NCBI GenBank assembly: GCA_019633425.1
Contig: WSUB01000022.1
Span: 62,001 to 126,000 of the forward strand
Length of the DNA stretch: 64,000 nt
Direction of reading: 5' to 3'
Source of the DNA: Tulasnella sp. 424
Taxonomy: Eukaryota; Basidiomycota; Agaricomycetes; Cantharellales; Tulasnellaceae
How positions within the stretch are numbered: position 1 is the stretch's first letter; each line of letters begins with the position of its first letter. Shown one piece after another: positions 32,706 to 44,459 of this stretch. The notes under the pieces are model-generated. The model was not told the origin of the DNA. It did not search any database and was given only the letters and a program-made list of their open reading frames with translations. A program made the position numbers and the translations under genes.

Positions 32706-35617
32706 ATGGTTACCACCCGACGCAAACCTGCAATCAGCTACAAAGACATCAGTGATGATGATACGCACATTGATGGGCTTGCCCATAATGTTAGATCATC
32801 GAGGACGACTGCTAACGACGATACCGAAGGTATCAACATCTCAATTTTTTTATTTTCGAATGCTCAGGAAGGTTAAACACTCTCTATATTATGCTTACTA
32901 GATGATTACGACGATGATGTAAAGCCAAAGAGGAAGAAAACGAAAACAGCGAGCAAAACCACAACGAGGAAGGGCAAGGTAACCGCCCGGTCTCTGATGA
33001 AGGACCTCTTTTCCATTCTTCCCCTAGACCTCATATACGAAGTAAGCAACTATTCACAGTGTACTATGGCTTTGTTTTCTCCTAATCGACTTGGATTCAT
33101 AGATCTTTGAACACCTCCGGCCTTTGGATCTGTTGCACCTTGCGCGGACGAGCAAGATGCTGCGATGTCATCTCATGTCCAAGGTGTGTCTCCCTCGTGT
33201 TAGGTTAGGTTACTGGTGACGAAAATCTATCCACCATCTATGTAGCGCTCGATCAGCGTTTGGATGACTGCACGAGAGGCCGTCTTCCCACCCGTCCCGG
33301 AATGTCCCAACGACCAAAGTGAGCCGCAATGGGCTATGTTACTATTCACCCACGATTGCACCGTAAGTAACCGCCACGCTCTCATTACTTCCATCTACTG
33401 GATTTGGGTGAGGGGCAGCTCATGGCCCGCTACTTACTTTTTACATAGATGTGTGGGACCCCTCGAATCCAAAAGGTTGACTGGAACCTTCGTCTCAGGT
33501 GCTGCAAGACCTGCTTCAAAAATAAGTAGGTTTCCTATCCATTCAATTGTTTGAACGGCAGTTGACTCGTGGAAAAACGTTGATCTCTCTCTCCAACAGT
33601 GTCATTGACGGACCAACTGCCTTGAGAGCGTACCCTGACATAGTTGACTTGGATATGGTTCTAGAATTACTCCCTTGGACCAATAGTGAGTGATCAGACG
33701 CCATTAAACCTGCTGCCGATGTACTGTAGTCTTACGCCTTCTGATCACGTTCCACGTGTAGCTGGGGGCTTGGCTTATGGACGCTCGGTGGGCGGGAGAT
33801 ATCTTACCTTTGAAGCCTGGGGTTTGTTCTAACGCTCCGTCACCTCGTCGCTAGTCTAGCCAAACGTTCTATTTCTCAACACATATCGTCAAGATGGCCG
33901 AAATAGTCGAGGATTTTCAACTCCGTATCGATGCCGGAGTCAAGGCTGCTCGCGCGGAGTTCGACGAGTTCAAGGAGAAAAAGAAAGCTGAGGCGGCGGG
34001 ACAAGCCGAGTCCGGGAAGGAACTTAAAGAGTGGGTTCGGGATGCAGCTAGAAGGCGTTTAGTAACGGAGGATCAGTTGAGGGATGAACGAAAGCAAGCG
34101 TGAGCGGTCGTTACTCCACTTCCCGTTTCGCGGTTCTCGTCCGGACAATGTTGCGCTAATTTACCGACCATCGAATAGTATGATCGCGAAATTGATTGAG
34201 TTAGGCCACGATCCTCGAGATGTGCAGAAGGCGGCCACCGGCTGGAACATCTTCGATAGTACAACGCCGCTCAGCGATTCTGGTGGGCTTTCTTCTCCTT
34301 GTATACCTGCCGAGATGACAGGCTCTTATAACTATCCATCGCACTCTCTGCCTTTGAACAGTTTGGAAACGCGCTAAGCCAAAGGCCGAAATGCTGGTCG
34401 AAGAGGAGAGGCAACTTCGGCTGGACGTTGAAAGGCAATTTACCCGAGACGCTCGAAGAAATGTCGCTAAATCAACCTACACCACATTCAAAGGGACCTA
34501 TGACGCATCCCCCGATCTACTCTTGCCCTCCGAATCCGACTTTATGGACCTCCCGATGATCAAGGCGATCATCCGGACCGACGGGGATGACATCTCCCCA
34601 GGCATATTCAACGACGCATTCGACGAACTCCCAGCTTTCCTTGACAAATGGCGGAGAGAAAGGAGAGTTGAGCTGGCTAGGATCCTCCTCGAATCACAAG
34701 TCGCTTCGGGAGCCGCCAAACCGGACCCCATCACCGCGGAACAGGAGGGATTTCTATACCTTGCCACTTCGTTCTTTTCCACGTGCACTCAGTGGGGCCG
34801 TCATGAATGCACCGCTCATTGGATGACAACGATGCACAGGCATTTGAGCGATGGGTATCATTGGAGGAGGTCGAAATCTAAGTATGCGGACATCAAATGC
34901 GTCCGGCCTGTCCGGGAAGCCGTCAGACGGGCCGAGTTGTTGATCGCATCGGTGGGACTAGATCCCAAGACAACGACGCAGTTGGATATGGACGGCGTCG
35001 ATGCTCGGTTCTGGTGTACGGACTGCTCGGTCTTGAAGGGTCGTTACCCAAATGTTGCCCGGAATTGGCGGAATTGCGTGAGTCTGAGCGTTCACTCTGT
35101 TTTCATTTTACCAAGGGTTCGGTTCGGTTTCCTGCTTCCCCTTTCTTTTGTATCACTTACGGATTTCGATCTATCCTGCTCTGCCAGATAATGCACCTTG
35201 ACTTCCACGCCACCCGGTCCTCTTGGAAGGGCTGGGAGGTTTTGACCTCAGAGGACCGAGCCACAGTTGAGACATTGGAGACCAGTGCTGCCGTTCTCCA
35301 AGACGTCAACTGGAACACAGTGGCTATCTCTCTCCAGGGAAGAATGGTCGACCTGGAAGGAAATCATTTCGAACTCAAGGCCGCACCTGCGCTACTACCC
35401 CCGCTTCCCGCCGGGCCAAGCAATTTGGATGCCTCTCGATCCCAGGACGCGACTGCAACGATGCATGGATACACATTGTACCCGGATTGGGGCAGTCCGT
35501 GGAGGCCTCAGGAGCTGGCGGACGAGGATCTGGTGAGTCGGCATTTGAATTTGGTGGGTGGTTACGGGTCTGACGCTTTGGTGGTAGGCATGGCTTGACG
35601 GTTTTCTGGCTTCATGA
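32706..35617 (+). CDS. F-box protein C, C-terminal finger degraded
   Basis: Third array member, starting MVTTRRKPAISYKDISDDDT. The F-box reads LMKDLFSILPLDLIYE/IFEHLRPLDLLHLARTSKML. A CTMCG ... CKTCF segment, the coiled-coil (MAEIVEDFQLRIDAGVKAAR) and the C-terminal region with FWCTDCS ... NWRNC/IMHLDFH are all in frame across GT-AG introns. The equivalent of the gene B finger (about 35463-35532) reads GYTLYPDWGSPWRPQEL: the Cys ligands are replaced and indels have shifted the frame, so no finger is encoded. I take the end after splicing the last intron (35533-35587), giving a stop at 35615-35617. If that intron is retained, the frame stops at 35596-35598 instead. Confidence 0.78.
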
Positions 35618-36132
35618 TGCCATTCGAGTCGAACACCCTTCCATGCGGACGCGATTTTACCTTAGCCTTCGTCTCTGATTGTGTACATAGGTGTCGGCTA
35701 CTTAGCTTGGCCCGGTGCGGTGTTTGAGTCGGCTACTGAGGATACGGTGCCGCAAGACCGGTCCCTTTTTTTATTTATTAAAAAATTCCTCTTCCTGCAG
35801 ATCAGATCCGCCCTTCAGCCACATCATTCAAAACAAATATTCAACGTTGTGTTGGTGAAGGCCAATTCGGCCACCGGTAGGCCTCTGTCTCTGGCCTTGG
35901 GGAAGTCTTCACATGCCTTGGCATGAATTTCGCGGTACCGCCTGAGCGATCATGTAGATGAAATGATTGTGTCCCGGAGAACTTCAACATAGTGTGGACC
36001 TCGTTTTCTGGTAGAAGATGATTCAAAGGGGGGCAACGCGCAGTGTACTTGTATTTGTTCCTTGCCGCCCGGCACCGAACCGGCAATTTAGGACCCTTCC
36101 AACGCTCTTCCTCGTCCCTCCCGATCATCAAC
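35618..36132. other. Spacer between F-box genes C and D
   Basis: No gene is seen. It holds 3' sequence shared among the F-box copies and then the conserved upstream block of gene D. Confidence 0.5.
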
Positions 36133-38891
36133 ATGGTTACCACTCGACGCAAATCCGCGGTCAGCTACAAAGACATCAGCGATGATGAGATGGATGTTGA
36201 CGGGTTCGTGAATGATGGCGAGGCGTCTAAATCGCGGACGAGGTCGTCAAAAAGGGCTGCCCACGACGACACCGAAGGTATCGCCATCGCTTGTTCTCAG
36301 TTTCGACCGCTTTTCTAAGGTTGACCGTTCTTCGTTTCTGCCATTATGAGATGATTCCGACGAAGATTTAAAGCCAAAAACGAAGAAAAGGAAAATGACA
36401 ACTAAAATCGCAAAGAAGAAGGGCAAGGTAACCGCTCGGTCTCTGATGAAAGATCTCTTTTCTACTCTTCCCCTCGACCTCATATACGAAGTGAGCCACA
36501 CATCTCCCACATCTTATGCTTTTCCTTTACCTGGTTGAATTATGTTCGTAGACCTTTGGACACCTCCACCCTTTGGATCTGTTGCACCTCGCGCGGACGA
36601 GCAAGATGCTACGATCTCATCTTATGTCCAAGGTATGCCTCCTTCGTCTTAATTAGTTGGATTTCCAGCGACGAAATTTATTCTCCATTTCCGTAGCGTT
36701 CGATTAGCATTTGGATAACTGCACGAGAAGCTGTCATCCCGCCCGTCCCTGAATGTCCGAAGGACCAGAGCGAGCCACAGTGGGCTATGTTACTATTCAC
36801 TCACGACTGCACCGTAAGTAGCTACTACGCTCCCATTCCTCCGTCCTGTTAGCTTGGCTGGTGGAAAGCTCATCACCATCCACTTGCGTGTCTACTTAGA
36901 TCTGTGGGAGCCCTCGAATTCAAAAAGTGGACTGGAACCTTCGTCTGAGGGGTTGCGAGACATGCTTCAAAGAACAGTAAGCTACAATATTTCTTGATAT
37001 CTACTTGACTACTCTGACGCCAGTTAACGTGCTGGAAAATGTCTATTTCTTGCTCTATTAGTATTATTTACAGTCGAACTGCTTCGAAGGCGTACCCTGA
37101 CATAGAGGACCTGGATACCGTTCTGGAGCTTCTCCCCTGGACAAACAGTAAGTGATTAAAGGCTCTTGCACTAGCTGTTAGGCTTATGAATTGTCATCTC
37201 GTTTCGTGCGCAGCTGGGGGATGGGCGCATGGACACTCGGTGAGCGGCACATACCTCGCCTTCAAGTCCGAATTTGTCCTGACACTCCGTCACCTCACTG
37301 GTATTAGTCCAGCAGAAAGTTCTATCTCTCGACGCATATCGTCGAGATGGCCGAAATCGTTGAGGATTTTCAACTTCGTATTGATGCTGGAGTTAAGGGT
37401 GCGCGCGCAGAGTTTGACGAGTTCAAGGAGAAAAAGAAAGCCTCGGCGGCGGAGCAGTCTGAATCCGGGAAGGAGCTTAAGGAGTGGGCTCTCAAAGCAG
37501 CTAGAATGCGTCATGTGACGGACGATCAGTTAAAGGACGAACGAAAGCAAGCGTGAGCCATAATATTCCACCTTTTTTTCCCCTCCGCGTTTTCATTGCG
37601 CCAATTTGTCTACTATCTAATAGGATGGTCGCCAAGTTAATCGATCTAGGGCACGATTCTCGAGACGTGCAGAAAGTGGCCGACACTTGGAGATATCGTT
37701 CCCGGAACATATTCGATCGCACTACACCCCTGAGCGATTCCGGTAGGCGTCTTACAGCTTGTCGACCCACCATGATGACAAAGCTCTGATGGCTCTCTAC
37801 TACTCCCCCCATCTGCGAACAGTTTGGAAACGTGCTAAACCAAAAGCCGAAATGCTGGTCGAAGAGGCGAAGCAACGTCGGCTCGACATCGAAAGATGGC
37901 CTACCAGAGAGGCTCGAAGAACTGTCGCGAAATCAAGATACGCTACATTCAAAAAGACCTACGACGCATCCCCCGATAAACTCCTGCCCATCTACTCTGC
38001 CTTTATAAACCTTCCGATGATCAAGGAGGTCATCCGAAGCGACGGGGATGACGTCTCCCCAGACATATTCGACGACGCATTCGACAAACTCCCAGCCTTT
38101 CTCGACGAATGGAGGAGAGACAGAAGAGTCGAATTGGCTCGGATTCTCCTTGACGCACAAGTCCCACCGGGAGCCGTCAAACCTGACCCCATCGCCGCGG
38201 AACAGGAGGGGTTTCTGTCCCTCGCTACTTCATTCTTTTCCGTGTGCGGTCGGTGGAGCAGATACGACCAGACGACGACCCACTGGATGACAACGATGCA
38301 CGGACATTTTAACAGGAGCGATGGATATCACCCGACCTTCCCAATCCCGAAGGTCAACTATGAAGATATAAACTGCATCCATGCTGTCCCTGAATCATTT
38401 GAACGAGCTAAGCTGTTGATTGAATTGGTGGGGTTGGACCCGAAGACAGCGACGCGGTTGGATATGGACGAAATCGATGCTCGATTCTGGTGCACGGAGT
38501 GCTCGGTCTTGATACATCGTTCCACAAACGTTGCCCGAAATTGGAGAAATTGCGTGAGTCCCAGCGTTCCTCCTTTTTTTTTTATCGCATGTGCTAGCGT
38601 TTCGTTCGACTTTCTGCTTCCCATTTCTGTTTTTTCACCACTTACCAATTCCTGTCTATCCCGCTCTACCAGATAATGCACCTCAATTTCCACGGTGTCA
38701 CGTCCCCTTGGAAGGGCTGGGAAGTCTTAACTCTCGAAGACCGAGCCACAATTGAGAAGCTGGAGAGCAATGCTTCCAGTCACCAGGTCATCGGCTGGAA
38801 CACAGTGGCTATCTGTCTCGAGGGAACAGCAGTCAACTTGCGAGGACTCCCTTTCAAACTCGAGGCAGCACCCCCACCAGCGGATATATAA
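36133..38891 (+). CDS. F-box protein D, stop before the C-terminal finger
   Basis: Fourth array member (MVTTRRKSAVSYKDISDDEM). The F-box (LMKDLFSTLPLDLIYE/TFGHLHPLDLLHLARTSKML), the CTICG ... CETCF segment, the coiled-coil (MAEIVEDFQLRIDAGVKGAR) and the C-terminal helical region with FWCTECS ... NWRNC/IMHLNFH are intact. The Pro-rich hinge is shortened relative to gene B and the frame ends at TAA 38889-38891 (...PPPADI). The finger-coding sequence (YKCGLCPSSDGLFVLQGLEM, then HGKAKH) is still present just downstream at 38887-39025 but one frame away. The finger appears to have been lost by a recent hinge deletion. Confidence 0.8.
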
Positions 38892-39600
38892 GTGCGGATT
38901 ATGCCCGAGTTCGGATGGGTTGTTCGTGCTCCAGGGACTGGAAATGCACGGGAAGGCGAAGTGAGTTGACATTTGATTTACGTCGGTGGCCACGGGTCTG
39001 ACGGTTCGGTGGTAGGCATGGAGTTACAGATGTCCGAGTGGAAGATGCTATTCGTGTCTACTAAGAAGCGCTCCCAGCGGTTATCACGAGTTTAGCTTGA
39101 ATTTTGTGTCGCCTAAATGTCGGCTATACATTGGAGGGAACGTGGGGCACATCCTATCATAGTTTGGATTCTAAGTAAAGAACGTTCAAGCGTCCACCTC
39201 TTTGCAGCTTGCAATTCGTGACCTTCGGCACGCGAGGTGGCGATCAAGCGACCATTCGGCATTCTTACCCTGAGCCGAGGCAGCAGGTGGATTGCAGGGG
39301 TGATCCTTGGACCCTTCCGACGTCATGTGCACTCCCTCTCACTTTCCCCAACAAGCAATCAAAAACCTCCACTTTCGCGATATCGGCGTCCTGCTCGCAT
39401 GCCCGGGGGCTGCTGCGCGTGAGACGTGAATTTCACCAAAGAGAGGAATGTGGAGGTTCGATGACGTCTGTTTGTTTGCGTTGCCCTTCTACTTTTCTTC
39501 AACGACCCAAGTTTAAAAGCTCGTCGGAACCCATGACTGTCTCTCACTTCAGCAGCTCATTTATTTGTTCAGACTCTCAATCGGCTCCAAAGTCCACATC
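38892..39600. other. Spacer between F-box gene D and the aldo-keto reductase
   Basis: The first ~130 bp contain the out-of-frame finger exon of gene D and the intron before its last exon. The remainder shows no gene and should include the promoter of the aldo-keto reductase. Confidence 0.5.
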
Positions 39601-40975
39601 ATGTCCGCAGATAACGCAAATGTTTCAATGCCGTACGTTCGCCTTGGCTCGTCTGGCCTCAAGGTTTCCCGAATCATCCTGTGAGTGACGATGGCATTGA
39701 CCCTTGTGCATTCGCTCTGACCAAGTCTCATACCACAGAGGATGCTTGAGCTACGGCTCCCGTGAGTACCAAAGCTGGATTCTCCCCGAAGAGGAAGGTA
39801 TCACCGAAATCAAGCAAGCCTACGACCTCGGCATCAACGCGTTCGACACGTCAAACACCTACTCTAACGGCAAGTCTGAAGAGATTCTTGGAAAAGCTAT
39901 TAGACAACACAATATTCCCCGAGAGGAGATTGTGGTCTTGACCAAGGTCTTCTTCCCTGTTGGAAGAGACAATACCAGCCTCATTAGCGAAACCCACGAA
40001 CGTTTGGACAGGAAACGATACGTCAATCAATATGGCCTCAGCAGGAAGGTGCGCTTGATCCGTGTGCGCCTACCCCTTTTCCATGCTTATATGACGTCCT
40101 GCCTCTGAAATCAGCATATCTTCGATTCTGTCAAGGCATCACTCAAGCGTCTTCAGCTAGAGTATATTGATGTCCTGCAATGTTCGACCACTTTCCGTTG
40201 TCCGTCCCTTTCCTCGGTGCTAACTTGACCTTTGAAAACCAGGCCACCGCTTCGACTACACTACTCCAATCGAAGAGACGATGCAAGCGTTACACGACGT
40301 TGTTCAAGCTGGCTTTGTTCGTTACATCGGAATGTCATCTTGCTACGCGTGGCAATGTAAGACGCTCCTCTTTCCTTCGACCCCTTACACGTGCTCACCC
40401 ACTCTTTTGCAGTTCACAAGATGCAAGCCTACGCCAAAGCCAACAACCTCACCCAATTCATCTCGATGCAAAACTTCTACAACGCAATATACAGAGAAGA
40501 GGAGCGCGAAATGATCCCTCTTTTACAAGACGTGGGCGTCGGGATGATCCCCTGGTCTCCGCTTGCTCGCGGGTTCCTTACAAGACCCATCCCGAAGGAA
40601 GGAGATGAAGCGAACGTTCGCGCCGCTTCGGATCAGTTCTTCCGGTTTGCTGGCGATCCAGAGAAGGAAAGGTGGCCCGGGGTTATCAACGAGAGGATTG
40701 CTGGGATTGCGCAAACGAGAGGTGTCAGCATGGCGCAAGTCGCTTTGGCTTGGGTTCTTTCCAAGCCATTCGTCACCGCTCCCATTGTAGGCACGACAAG
40801 TATCGACAAGTTGAAGGATTTAGTCGGTGAGTCTTTATCTCTGATAAGTTCCAATATCATGCGATGCTTAGCCGACGTGATACCTCCAGCTGGTGTGCAT
40901 TTGACGCTCACTGACGACGAACTCAAGGCGATCGACGAACCGTACCGCCCTCGTCCAATTGAAGGTCACTCTTAG
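39601..40975 (+). CDS. Aldo-keto reductase, 356 aa
   Basis: NAD(P)H-dependent oxidoreductase of the aldo-keto reductase superfamily, most like the aryl-alcohol dehydrogenase or voltage-channel-beta-like fungal group. The protein starts MSADNANVSMPYVRLGSSGL. The catalytic tetrad is visible: Asp63 and Tyr68 in FDTSNTYSNG, Lys96 in VVLTKVFF, and His154 in DVLQCHRFDY. Later motifs are YIGMSSCYAWQ, SMQNFYN (cofactor side), PWSPLARGFL, and the C-terminal cofactor motif VGTTSIDKLKDLV joining AGVHLTLTDDEL. I place six exons. The last intron runs from GTGAGT near 40830 to CTCCAG near 40890, which restores the AGVH joint. One donor (GTTCGA near 40184) is non-optimal. Length is normal for the family. 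The substrate is unknown. It ends 162 bp from the convergent fucosidase gene. Confidence 0.88.
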
Positions 40976-41137
40976 TCTCGCTCACAGTAGTAGTATTTAG
41001 GTCCTCCACTTCAATATAGTACAATGCAGCTTGAGTATACATTACTTAAAGATCGTAAATATCCCACACGCAGGTCCCCGTCCTTTTTTTCAATTGCGCC
41101 TTTCCTTCAAGTCCAGCCCTCCTCTGAGCCATCAAAT

Positions 41138-44100
41138 TCAGAGCGCGTATTCCACCTTGAACGCCCAGGCAAGGTCGACTTTATCAAGCGCCTTCTCCGG
41201 GACATCCACCACCAACCTCCCTCCGTCTTCAACGCGCCAGTCCAAGTCTTCACCTGCCTTGCCGCCACCAAGGAACGAGATTTTGTCACCCTTGAGAACG
41301 GGTACGTCTCGGCCGACGACGAGCTTTCCGTTTTCGGGTCGGACGAAGGAGATGATGCAGAATGTCGTCTCTGTTTGGGTGAAACGCAGTGGTCCGTGCT
41401 CGGCGCCAGGGAAGAAGTATTTCTATTAGAGAAAGAAAGTAAAAGGTTTTGAGTAAGGAATCGTAAGGAGACGCAAGGAACCAACGAACCGTTCCATAGA
41501 CACATTCTCCCGAATGCTTCAGCCATTTCCCAACGTCCAGCATCCTCTCCACGACAGGTTGGACGATATCACCATCGCCAGTCGGACCCAAACCGATGAG
41601 GTAGTTCCCGTTCTTCGAGACGATATCTGGTGGAAGAAGCATTCAGCCGAGCCCTGACCCCCGACGCGCCGACTCGGAAGCGGTGCACATACCAATAAGA
41701 GAGTGCAACACGGTCTGAGCGCTCTTGTACTCCTCCGGCTTCGTTTCCCGATTATACGCGTAGCAATACGGGTCGATTCCCTCTGAGGTCTCCCATTTCG
41801 TCGACTGGATGGAAGAGAACCGGGTGTACTCGGGTGTGTCGAACTGAGGGAGGTCGCCGCAACGGTTGTTCATGACGACCTGGCGACCTTGAGATTCCGC
41901 AAAGGGGTACCATTCCGCAGCGAATTCTTTTGTCAGGTTCGGTCCGCCAATATCACACCACTTCAGGAAATGGCAATGTTGAATTCAGTGTCTGAAACAA
42001 GGGAGAGAGCAGTGACGAACAACGTACCATGATCTCGGATTCGTAGTCGCGCGCCAACATCCTCATATGTTCCAACTGTTGGTCCCGAAGGTAGTCTTTC
42101 CCAGGTAGTCGCCCTCGATACGGCTCGAGCTTGTCGTAATCGTATGCGTTGTGGGCCAACTGTCCAGGCCAGTCGCCGAACCCGTATCCTCCCTCGCCAG
42201 CGTCAGGATTATACCTAAGCAGGGGTCAAGTCAATCACAAAACCATGCTGAAAAGAGAGGAAGTACTCGACTACGTACCACTCTGGCATAGTGATATACG
42301 TCCCTCGTTTCATCTCAGGTTGTTCGTTTTTGGCAGCGTCAAAGAGTTCGCGGATGTAGTCTCGCTTCGGCCCGAGGTGATAGGTGCTCCGGTGGGTGGT
42401 ATTTTTCGTGTCGAACAATGCCCATCCGTCGTGATGCTTTGTCACTGTGAGAGCGTCAAAATAATTTAAAATCTGCTTGGCCACGCAAGCATCAAGTAAA
42501 CGCACCGAGAACAAAGTACTTCGCACCACTCTCAGCGAACAAGTCGATCCACTCGCTAGCGTTGAATTTGGTAGGGTTGAACATGTCGATGAAATCGTCA
42601 TAGACCACTTTGGTACCGTAATGATCTCGGTGATAGTTCCAGAAGCCGTTGTTTGCGTCAGGCCACTTGTGCATCCACCACCTTCCCAGGACCAGCGTTC
42701 GTGAGCGGCTCGCCGGGCTGAAAATTCAGCTACTTACCAGTACCAAGCTGCGTACCAGCCCTTTGGTGCGAATCCAGGGATTGAATAAAGGCCCCAGTGG
42801 ATGCTATCAATCGAAAGTATTGGGTTTGCGACGTCGGTTTCAACTCTAACATAGGATGAAACGACTTACAAGATACCAAATTTCGCGTCATCCCACTGTG
42901 GAAAGGCTTTTAGTTAATGGCTTTCAAGTAGTAAGGGTCATCAACCATACCCATTCCGGCGTGTCCAAAGTATTCTCCTCCAACTTTCTGGCCAAGCCAC
43001 CTTCCTTCTCAAACCCCAGGTCATACCGACCGAAACGCTGAACCTCCCTACCCTTGGTATCCCGGACGATAACTGTTGCCAGACTACTTGCAGCACCCCT
43101 CTCCGGCTTGCCTTTGAGATCAATCACTTCCACCCACACTTTGACCTTGGCTTCGTCGCCCGGCATGATCCGCGCCACCATCCCAGGTTGCACGGTCCTG
43201 ACACCCTCTCCTTCCAGTTCAAAGTAGAAGGGACCTTTTATCCATAGCCGACCGTCATCTTTGCTCTCGTGCCTGGTGTATTTCGAAGGCAAGGGGTTCA
43301 CGACGCTGAGTTCGATCGCGTACGCTTTAACGCCGTCGATGGTCCGCCATTTGGTGGTAACAGTTTGTCGCCGTATCGAAATCAAGGGAATCTTGGGCGG
43401 CCTCTTGCCCTCTCGGGGCATGGTATGGGAGGGTACGAGGGAAAGAGAAAAGAGGTGGAAGTGGTTCGGCCAGTGTGCTTCTGGAAGACTGATGCTGACG
43501 ACAGGTGAGTCGGACCGAGTACCAGCCGACCAATGGTATATCATGGTTAGGTTGTGGTTCTTCGTTCCGTCGTGGCGATAGTGATATGGTCTGATGGGGA
43601 GAATGTGGGTAAGTCATGGTGGAAGTCGTAAAAACGCGAAAAGCAGACATACGTTCGAATTACGCCTTGGTTCAGCCAGTGAAGCGTCCACCAATTCTTC
43701 GCGGAGACTACGGAAGATGACCGCCGTCAGAACAAAAAATATAAGGGGTTTTGAACCGAGTTTGAAATACCTTCAACTTGCTCGGAGGACCCATCTTCGT
43801 AGTTCAAGGTGAATTTGTTCCCACTCTCCCCTACGATCTTTTCTCAGCCGCCGGTGACAATGTGGATTAGTTCTACGTACCATCTATCCAATCACCAGCG
43901 TACAGTACGTGAAGCTCGCGAGTGTAGGTCGAGTCTTTACCGAGGTGAATGGTTTCCCCGTGCGGAATCAAGTTGTCGGCTTGGCCGTCTGACCAGTTGC
44001 TCGGGAGAATGAACTGTTCCGGAAGCCCCCAGCACGTGTGTCAGAGCTCCGGCCTCACGTTATCACAATCGGTCAACATACCTTGACACCATCATACGAA

Positions 44101-44459
44101 AATGAATTTGTAGGAAGATGTTCAGCTGCAAAGTGCGAATGATAATGAGGGTCGAAATCCGCTCCTGGCCCTGCTGCGATGTTGTTGAACAGATGGGAAA
44201 TGTCGACGGGTATGTAGTGGTATTCGTCGGAATGGACTGGAAGGGGGCGCTTGATCCTTTCAAATAGTTCGTTCTGTAGGAATAGGAGCGCTCCTGCAGA
44301 AACGAGGATGAGAAGAGTCAAGCTTAGTTGGGTGCTTCGCTTGGGTGTGCGGGGTCGACGAAGAAGCGGCCATCTGGAGGATGCTTCAGGCTGTCCTGCA
44401 GCCTCATCTTGCTGGGATACGATAACAGCTGTGGGTATTGCGCCGTAGCCAGAGGCCAT
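41138..44459 (-). CDS. GH29 alpha-L-fucosidase with N-terminal membrane anchor
   Basis: Glycoside hydrolase family 29, releasing alpha-linked L-fucose from glycans such as xyloglucan or arabinogalactan. From the N-terminus it has a cytosolic tail with a basic patch (RRPRTPKR); one transmembrane segment (LSLTLLILVSAGALLFLQ) that would make it a type II anchor; and a long beta-rich N-terminal region (WWTLHWLNQGVIRT, NLTMIYHWSAGTRSD, GPFYFELEGEGVRTV). The catalytic domain carries FGIFIHWGLYSIPG, VTKHHDGWALFD, ITMPEWY and WCDIGGPN, whose Asp is the expected nucleophile. It closes with a C-terminal beta module ending KVEYAL. Introns are GT-AG and in frame. I chose ATG 44457-44459 (MASGYGAIPTA); an in-frame ATG at 44568-44570 is a possible earlier start. 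Convergent with the aldo-keto reductase. Confidence 0.85.
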
